In this document: one piece after another, positions 57,967-64,000 of the stretch
Layout of the letters: the number at the start of each line of letters is the position of its first letter
Numbering within the stretch: position 1 is the first letter of the stretch
Source of the DNA: JAVVTR01 sp036653535
GTDB lineage: Bacteria > Bacteroidota > Bacteroidia > Bacteroidales > P3
Assembly (NCBI GenBank): GCA_036653535.1
Contig: JAVVTR010000009.1
Span: 5,290-69,289 of the forward strand
Direction of reading: 5' to 3'
Length of the DNA stretch: 64,000 nucleotides
Notes under the pieces: model-generated
Seen by the model: the letters and a program-made list of their open reading frames with translations, nothing else
The model's database searches: none
What the model was told of the DNA's origin: nothing
Program-made: the position numbers and the translations under genes

Positions 57967-60900
57967 TTGCAAAGGATAGAAAACACATATAGAATTGGTA
58001 TAGATGTAGGCAGTACTACTGTAAAATTGGTGGTTCTATCTTCTAAGGAAAATAAAAGGGTCTATACTTCCTATGAGCGTCATCATGCGGGAGTAAGAGA
58101 AACTTTAAAGGCTGAATTGGAGCGACTAAAAAAAACTTTACCCTTTGGCGATAAAGCCCAATTTAGATTATGTATTACTGGTTCGGCAGGAATAGGAGTA
58201 GCAGAAAGGAGTGGATTTACTTTTTTGCAGGAAGTTTTATGTTCGGCCAGGGCGGTGAACGAATTGGCCTTAGACAATTTATGCTTGATAGACTTAGGGG
58301 GGGAAGATGCTAAGATGGTGTTTTTTCGTAAAGGGAAGATTCCCGATATACGAATGAATGGGAGTTGTGCAGGAGGAACCGGTGCTTTTATAGACCAAAT
58401 GGCCGAATTAATGAATCTTAGTCCGGACCAAATGAGTGAAATGGCTATGGCTTCCACGCTTTCTTATCCTATTGCCAGTAGATGTGGCGTTTTTGCCAAA
58501 ACAGATGTGCAAAATTTAATGAGTCGTCAGATATCGGCCTCGGACATATCTTCCAGTATTTTTCGTGCAGTGGCACTACAAACGGTAAGTGCACTTTCTA
58601 AAGGGGAAAGAGTAAAAGATGCTTTAATTTTTACCGGAGGACCCCTCTCTTTTTTACCGGCACTTCGTCGGGCTTTTCTTCAAATATTAAATTTGGACGA
58701 GAAAACCGTTTATCCCATATCGGATGCCCATCTTTTTACGGCTCATGGAGCCGCTTTAAATGTTTCTGACCAATCCTTGCTCTATTCCTTGGATGAAATA
58801 ATGAACTGTTTGGAAAAAACAGGAGGTAGCTTATCGGTTGGTGATTTGCCTCCTTTATTTAAGGAGGAAGAAGAATATAGAAATTGGCAGAAGCACAGAA
58901 CCATTAAAAAACTGCCTTTTTATAGTCCGGTGTCCGGGGAAACCATTTCGGCTTATTTAGGAGTAGATTCTGGCTCTACCACCACTAAAATTGTAGTTAC
59001 CGATACAGAAAATCGTATTTTGTTTTTGTATTACGCCGATAATCAAGGGCAGCCATTGCAGAAAGTGCAAGAAGGTTTAGAAAAATTCTATAAAGAAATG
59101 TCCCAAAAGAAGGTACATATTAATATATTGTCCTCTGCTTCTACGGGATATGGTGAAAATTTAATAAAATCGGCTTTTAATTTAGACTTTGGTTTAGTGG
59201 AAACGGTGGCTCACTTTACTGCGGCCCGATTTGTTTTGCCACAAGTGAGTTTTGTTTTGGATATAGGGGGGCAGGATATAAAATCTATTTTTATTCAGGA
59301 CGGAATAATATCCAATATAGAATTGAATGAATCCTGTTCCTCTGGCTGTGGTTCTTTTTTGCAAACTTTTGCAGCAATGATGCAAATTAGTAGAAATGAT
59401 TTCGCTGAATTAGCCTGCTTAGCCCCTCATCCTTGCGATTTAGGAACTCGATGTACTGTTTTTATGAATTCCAAGGTAAAAGAGGCATTACGCCTGCAAT
59501 TATCGGTTGGGGATATTGCCGCTGGATTAGCAGTTTCGGTAGTCAAAAATTGTTTATATAAAGTATTGAAAATATCCAATTTGCAGAATTTGGGAGAAGG
59601 TATTGTGGTGCAAGGAGGAACGTTTAGAAATGATGCAGTTTGTAGAGCCTTAGAACAATTGTCGGAGAAGAAAGTATATATGACCGATTACCCGGAATTA
59701 ATGGGCGCTTATGGTGCGGCTCTTTATGCCAAGGATAAAGTTCCCGTAGGTTCCACCTCCCTTAGTGGATTTGTAGGGGAGTCGGCTTTAAAGAGTTGTA
59801 GCCATATTAAAACTTCCGATTTGCAATGTAAGGGATGTACCAACAGTTGTAGAGTTGTTCGTTACCAATTTGATAATGGAAATATAAGTTTTGCAGGAAA
59901 CAAATGCGAAAAGCATTTTCATGGCAGTGGCAAGGTAGAAAAGCCTGGATATAATGGTTTTGAGATGAAATACGAAGCTTTGTTCTCTTCTAAAGAGAAT
60001 AAAGAAAAAGCGGGAGAAAAAACAAAGAGAATAGGCTATCCTCGTGCCTTGAATGCTTATGAAAACTATCCTTTTTGGAAGAAACTGTTTAATGAATGTG
60101 GTTTAGAGTTCATCCTTTCCGATGAATCTACTATGGATTTGTTTAAGCAAGGAGCCTTTAGCATTATGAGTGATAATGTGTGTTTCCCAGCTAAATTGGT
60201 GCATGGACACATTTTAAATTTGATAGAGAAGAAGGTAGATAGGATTTTCTATCCCATGGTAGTTTTAGAGCAAAAACAATTTGAAAAAGACGCCAATAGT
60301 TTTAATTGTCCGGTAGTTAGTGGTTATGCTGATGTTATTCGTTCGGCCTTGGATCCTGCTGAAAATTATCATATACCTTTCGATAAACCGGTAATTTCTT
60401 TTCAAGACGAGGCTTCTACTAAGCGTACCTGTTATAAATACGCCCTTAGCTTAGGAATAGAAAAAAAACGTTTTGATAGAGCATTTAAACAAGCCTGGAC
60501 TTATAAAAATAGTTTTTATGCCAGTTTGAAAGAGAAGCAACAGAGGATTTTAGAAAAAGCGATAGAAGAGAAACGTTTACTATTTATTCTTACAGGACGT
60601 CCCTATCATATAGATCCATTGATTAATCAAAGAACGGCCCAAATGATATCGGATTTGGGAGTAGATGTGCTTACCGACGAGGTTTTAGAGGATAGTAAAA
60701 GCAATGAAATGAATTTTGTTTCTCAGTGGACTTATCCCAATAGGGTAATTCGTTCTGCGCAAAGTGTAGCCTTACTTCCGTCTAATATTCAATTAATAGA
60801 AATTAATTCTTTTGGTTGTGGACCCGATTCTTTTTTGATGGATGAGGCGGGCCATATTTTAAAAGCGGCTGGGAAAAATCTTACCGTTCTTAGAGTGGAT

Positions 60901-62244
60901 GAAATTAGTAGTCCAGGAGCCATTCGCTTACGCTTACGTTCCTTAGTAGCATCTTTGTATATGAAAGGAATAGAAGGGAAAAAGGCGAAGAGGTTACAAA
61001 ATAAATCCTATAAGGCGTATCATGCTGCCTTTAAAAAAGAGGATAAAAGAAAAACTATTTTAATACCATGGTTTACCGACATGCTCTCGCCTTTGGTTCC
61101 CGCTTTTGGCAAAAGAATAGGATATAAAGTAGAAAACTTGCCACGTTCGGATGCCAATTCGGTACAAATTGGGTTAAAATACGGGCATAATGAAGTTTGT
61201 TATCCGGCCATTTTGGTAGTAGGAGATATTATTAAGTATTTAGGGGCCCATAAAGGTTTGGAAAATAATTATGTGGTAGGAATGACCCAAACTGGAGGAC
61301 AGTGTAGGGCTACTAACTATTTATCTTTGATAAAAAACGCCTTGTCTTTGGCCGGATATAAAGATATTCCTGTACTTTCTCTTACTTCCGGTTCGTCGGG
61401 CTATCAGAACGAGCAAAGTGGTTTTAAAGTCAATTGGTTTAAATACGGGAATTTAGCTATAGAAGTGGTATTATATACCGATGCTTTACAACAAATGCAT
61501 CATTCTATGATAGTAAGGGAGAAAAAAAAGGGAAGTGTTCAGGCTATTACCGATAATTTTTTGAAATTAGGAGCAGAAGCAGTGGAAAACAAGCCGGCAG
61601 AAGCTTTGTTAGACATACTTAGGCAAGCGGTGGAGGCCTATAATTCGGTAGAAGTGAAAGAGGAGGAGCCTAAATGCAAGGTGGGCTTGGTAGGAGAAAT
61701 TTATGTAAAGTATAATAAATTTGCACAATACGAACTTACAGATTGGTTGGAATCGAATGGAGTAGAAGTGGTTATGCCATCTTTGCTACCTTTTTTAATG
61801 GAATACTTTGTTAATGCACAAATGGATGAGGAACATGGCTTGAAGAGGGAGAGCCATTGGGGAAAATATTTGCGAGGAATTTTACTTTCGTATGTAAACA
61901 AAAGGGTAGATGGGGCTATGGATATTTTGAAAAAATTCAAACATTACGATGGCTTTCATTCTATATTTTCCATAGCCCAAGATGCTTCTCAAATTTTGAG
62001 TTTGTCGAATCAATTTGGAGAAGGGTGGTTAATTGCGGGAGAAGTACAGGATTTAGTAAAAAGAAATATTCATAGAGTAGTATGCTTACAACCTTTTGGT
62101 TGTATAGCAAATCATGTGGTGGCTAAGGGGATTGAAAAACGATTAAAAAGCAAGGTTCCCGAATTACAAATGTTGTTTTTAGATTTGGAACCGGGGGTAG
62201 CAAAAGTAAATTTAGAAAACCGTTTACATTTTTTAGTTAATTAG
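57967..62244 (+). CDS. Large 2-hydroxyacyl-CoA dehydratase activase (BadF/HgdC type, duplicated ATPase plus DUF2229 region)
   Basis: 1425 residues. Two tandem ASKHA ATPase domains are visible. The first (about 8-265) has GIDVGSTTVK, SCAGGTGAFID (C134) and SRCGVF (C173). The second (about 325-595) has GVDSGSTTTK, C457 and C496. Each pair fits the [4Fe-4S] ligands of dehydratase activators. A Cys-rich link (CKGCTNSC, GNKCEKH) is followed by the long DUF2229-type half, with SDNVCFPAKL, TGRPYHIDP, GCGPDSF and QTGGQCRATNY. Such proteins drive electrons into dehydratase or related radical enzymes. The start is TTG, because a stop lies just upstream and AGGAG sits 9 bases before it. No dehydratase alpha/beta genes are in the window, so the client is unknown. 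Confidence 0.9.
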   Translation: MQRIENTYRIGIDVGSTTVKLVVLSSKENKRVYTSYERHHAGVRETLKAELERLKKTLPFGDKAQFRLCITGSAGIGVAERSGFTFLQEVLCSARAVNELALDNLCLIDLGGEDAKMVFFRKGKIPDIRMNGSCAGGTGAFIDQMAELMNLSPDQMSEMAMASTLSYPIASRCGVFAKTDVQNLMSRQISASDISSSIFRAVALQTVSALSKGERVKDALIFTGGPLSFLPALRRAFLQILNLDEKTVYPISDAHLFTAHGAALNVSDQSLLYSLDEIMNCLEKTGGSLSVGDLPPLFKEEEEYRNWQKHRTIKKLPFYSPVSGETISAYLGVDSGSTTTKIVVTDTENRILFLYYADNQGQPLQKVQEGLEKFYKEMSQKKVHINILSSASTGYGENLIKSAFNLDFGLVETVAHFTAARFVLPQVSFVLDIGGQDIKSIFIQDGIISNIELNESCSSGCGSFLQTFAAMMQISRNDFAELACLAPHPCDLGTRCTVFMNSKVKEALRLQLSVGDIAAGLAVSVVKNCLYKVLKISNLQNLGEGIVVQGGTFRNDAVCRALEQLSEKKVYMTDYPELMGAYGAALYAKDKVPVGSTSLSGFVGESALKSCSHIKTSDLQCKGCTNSCRVVRYQFDNGNISFAGNKCEKHFHGSGKVEKPGYNGFEMKYEALFSSKENKEKAGEKTKRIGYPRALNAYENYPFWKKLFNECGLEFILSDESTMDLFKQGAFSIMSDNVCFPAKLVHGHILNLIEKKVDRIFYPMVVLEQKQFEKDANSFNCPVVSGYADVIRSALDPAENYHIPFDKPVISFQDEASTKRTCYKYALSLGIEKKRFDRAFKQAWTYKNSFYASLKEKQQRILEKAIEEKRLLFILTGRPYHIDPLINQRTAQMISDLGVDVLTDEVLEDSKSNEMNFVSQWTYPNRVIRSAQSVALLPSNIQLIEINSFGCGPDSFLMDEAGHILKAAGKNLTVLRVDEISSPGAIRLRLRSLVASLYMKGIEGKKAKRLQNKSYKAYHAAFKKEDKRKTILIPWFTDMLSPLVPAFGKRIGYKVENLPRSDANSVQIGLKYGHNEVCYPAILVVGDIIKYLGAHKGLENNYVVGMTQTGGQCRATNYLSLIKNALSLAGYKDIPVLSLTSGSSGYQNEQSGFKVNWFKYGNLAIEVVLYTDALQQMHHSMIVREKKKGSVQAITDNFLKLGAEAVENKPAEALLDILRQAVEAYNSVEVKEEEPKCKVGLVGEIYVKYNKFAQYELTDWLESNGVEVVMPSLLPFLMEYFVNAQMDEEHGLKRESHWGKYLRGILLSYVNKRVDGAMDILKKFKHYDGFHSIFSIAQDASQILSLSNQFGEGWLIAGEVQDLVKRNIHRVVCLQPFGCIANHVVAKGIEKRLKSKVPELQMLFLDLEPGVAKVNLENRLHFLVN

Positions 62245-62297
62245 GAGAGATTTAATATTGCAATATAAGAGGGTAGTCGTTTTGGTAACGATTTATT

Positions 62298-63368
62298 ATG
62301 CGTAAAATAATACATATAGATATGGATGCGTTTTATGCCTCGGTAGAGCAGCGTGATTTTCCCGAATTAAAGGGGAAAGCGGTGGTTGTGGGGCGTTTAG
62401 AACCGCGTTCCGTAGTTGCTACCGCAAGTTATGAGGCACGTAAATATGGTATACATTCCGCTATGCCATCTTTACAAGCCAAGAGGCTTTGTCCGGACTT
62501 GCATTTTCAGCCGGCTAGATTTTGCGTTTATAGGGAAGTTTCCGCCCAAATTCAAGCAATTTGTAAAGAATATACCGATTTAGTAGAACCCCTTTCCTTA
62601 GATGAAGCCTATTTGGATGTGACCGTAAATAAAAAAAATAATAGTTCTGCCACACAAATAGCATTAGAAATTAAGGAGAAAATTAAGGAAAAGACTTGTT
62701 TAACAGCTTCTGCTGGGGTTTCTTATAATAAATTTCTATCTAAAATAGCTTCAGATTATAATAAACCCGATGGTTTGTTAGTAATAGAACCTTCTATGGC
62801 TTCCACATTTTTAAAAGAATTAAGGGTGGACAAGTTTTATGGGGTAGGAGAGGTTACTGCGAGAAAAATGCACCAAATGGAGATATATAAAGGCGATGAT
62901 TTATTGCGTTTTAGTCGTAGTTTTTTGATACAAGAATTTGGGAAAGCCGGAAATTATTATTACGACATAGTTAGAGGAATAGATCAGAGGGAGGTGGTTC
63001 AAGATAGAAAACGAAAATCTTTTAGTGTAGAAAATACATACGAGGAGGATGTGAAAAGCAACTTTGGTATTATTACGGAATTATATCGTTTGGAAAAGAG
63101 ATTGTTTCCCATTTTGGAGAAATCTCCAATGTGTGCAAAAACAGTGTGTTTAAAAGTTCGGTATAGCGATTTTAGTACCTTTACAAAAAGCAAAACTTTT
63201 ACGGAACCCATACTTACCTATGAACAGTTGCATATAGCTGTGGCTGAAATAAGGAAGATCTTTCCTTGGAAAGAACAGGGAATAAGGTTGTTAGGTTTAG
63301 GATTAGTGAATTTGCAATCTTTAGATTTTTTAGAGAAGCAAGAGAAGAGTCAATTGTGTCTATTTTGA
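62298..63368 (+). CDS. dinB: DNA polymerase IV
   Basis: 356 residues of a Y-family translesion polymerase. Motifs: HIDMDAFYASVEQRD with the first metal-site Asp, ASYEARKYGIHSAMPS, DLVEPLSLDEAYLDVT with the catalytic Asp-Glu pair, and a little-finger domain. The C-terminal tail EKSQLCLF looks like a beta-clamp-binding motif (QLCLF). It lies 53 bases after the activase gene. SOS control cannot be judged from the sequence. Confidence 0.95.
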   Translation: MRKIIHIDMDAFYASVEQRDFPELKGKAVVVGRLEPRSVVATASYEARKYGIHSAMPSLQAKRLCPDLHFQPARFCVYREVSAQIQAICKEYTDLVEPLSLDEAYLDVTVNKKNNSSATQIALEIKEKIKEKTCLTASAGVSYNKFLSKIASDYNKPDGLLVIEPSMASTFLKELRVDKFYGVGEVTARKMHQMEIYKGDDLLRFSRSFLIQEFGKAGNYYYDIVRGIDQREVVQDRKRKSFSVENTYEEDVKSNFGIITELYRLEKRLFPILEKSPMCAKTVCLKVRYSDFSTFTKSKTFTEPILTYEQLHIAVAEIRKIFPWKEQGIRLLGLGLVNLQSLDFLEKQEKSQLCLF

Positions 63369-63585
63369 GTTTTTGAGCGGATATTCGTTCGTTCGAAAGA
63401 AAGGAAGAGGATATATTGGTTTCTGTTTGGAGTTTTTTTGAGGAAAAACAAGCTTTTAAGAGCGGTATTTTACGTATTTTTTATAGTTGTATCAAAAAAA
63501 CAAAATAAAAACAAGAATATAAGTATTTGTAAATAAGCGAACTGAAAATATTTTGCAAAAAAAGATAAAAAAAAAAGGAAAATGT

Positions 63586-63616
63586 TTTGCTGGTATAAAA
63601 AATAGTTGTATTTTTG
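63586..63616 (+). promoter_or_regulatory. rRNA operon promoter
   Basis: TTTG at 63586-63589, a 19-nt spacer, TATTTTTG at 63609-63616: a strong Bacteroidota promoter, about 365 bases before the 16S start. The region 63369-63585 upstream is AT-rich, with several A tracts and no gene. Confidence 0.75.
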
Positions 63617-63980
63617 CAACCCGTTTCACGAAACAAATAGACGAAAGAGTTCTTAAAAGTGAGATGGAATAAGGGAAAGCAAGAGGGGAAATAATCAAAG
63701 ATTAAAAGAGATTTTATTTTTGATCTTGTTGGTTAACGAAAGAAGACCGATAGAGAGTTCATTAAAAGAAATGTAAACCAAGCAATAGCGATATAATCGC
63801 TATACGGAAGATAGCTGAGAAGCTATCTGAACAACAAGGTAAGCACAGGAAACGAAAGAAAGATAGATATATTACCGCAAGGGAATAAGGAAGTCTGGAT
63901 TTAGTTATCCCAATTACCTCGTCAAGCGTAAAGAGAAGTAATAAAGAGCACAGTAATAAAAAAAGAAACTTTTACATTAT
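63617..63980 (+). other. rRNA operon leader
   Basis: This transcribed leader has no ORF. It contains small hairpins such as GCGATATAATCGC (63786-63798) and AGATAGCTGAGAAGCTATCT (63809-63828), likely processing or antitermination structures. Confidence 0.55.
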
Positions 63981-64000
63981 ACAATGAAGAGTTTGATCCT
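63981..64000 (+). rRNA. 16S ribosomal RNA, first 20 bases
   Basis: ACAATGAAGAGTTTGATCCT is the conserved 5' end of bacterial 16S rRNA, including the universal 27F primer region. The gene continues beyond the window. Confidence 0.95.

Overview
The window is AT-rich DNA from an anaerobic member of the Bacteroidota, most likely order Bacteroidales. The evidence is internal. Five to six secreted proteins end in type IX secretion (T9SS) sorting domains. There are TonB receptor/lipoprotein pairs and a HmuY/HmuR haem system. The Nuo complex lacks NuoEFG and has a fused NuoCD. Promoters fit the Bacteroidota pattern TTTG, about 20 nt, TAnnTTTG. [FeFe] hydrogenases, rubredoxin and a 2-hydroxyacyl-CoA dehydratase activase point to fermentative, strictly anaerobic life. 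No phage, plasmid, CRISPR array or IS transposase is visible. The last 20 bases are the start of a 16S rRNA gene, so an rRNA operon begins at the right edge.

Layout. 1-1372 (-): an acyl-CoA ligase cut by the left edge. 1540-6986 (+): a hydrogen locus with two small [2Fe-2S] ferredoxins, a group B [FeFe] hydrogenase, a sensory-type (group C) [FeFe] hydrogenase with a PAS domain and a SpoIIE-type phosphatase. 7198-10789 (+): three overlapping secreted-protein genes, one T9SS cargo and two paralogous fibre-like proteins, followed by xerD. 11845-12837 (-): asd. 12959-14668 (+): a T9SS type B protein. 14966-20099 (+): a vitamin B12 uptake locus with promoter, cobalamin riboswitch, BtuB-like receptor, BtuG-like propeller lipoprotein, a T9SS surface protein and a small Cys-rich protein. 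20385-22260 (+): a LytS/LytTR two-component pair. 22460-26584 (+): HmuY, HmuR and an M28 peptidase. 26646-31823 (+): a membrane protein of unknown function, htpG, and a lemA/TPM/TPM group. 31869-43898 (+): a TPR-HTH regulator, three very large T9SS cargo proteins and a lipoprotein. 44081-46508 (-): fhs, a monooxygenase-fold protein and rubredoxin, with two copies of a hairpin repeat. 46672-57187 (-): the nuo operon, order A B CD H I J K L M N. 57967-63368 (+): a 1425-residue dehydratase activase and dinB. 63586-64000: rRNA promoter, leader and 16S start.

How the parts fit. The hydrogenases and the ferredoxin-type Nuo complex suggest ferredoxin-centred energy metabolism with hydrogen sensing coupled to a phosphatase output. 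The B12 and haem loci are scavenging systems in which surface proteins hand cofactors to TonB receptors. The T9SS proteins form the outer-surface interface.

The most unusual observations are: a zinc-ribbon domain fused to the C terminus of NuoN; a shared roughly 80-nt leader element found both upstream of fhs and inside the nuo operon before nuoH; a dispersed hairpin element with inverted ends; and repeated tandem duplications that run across stop codons.
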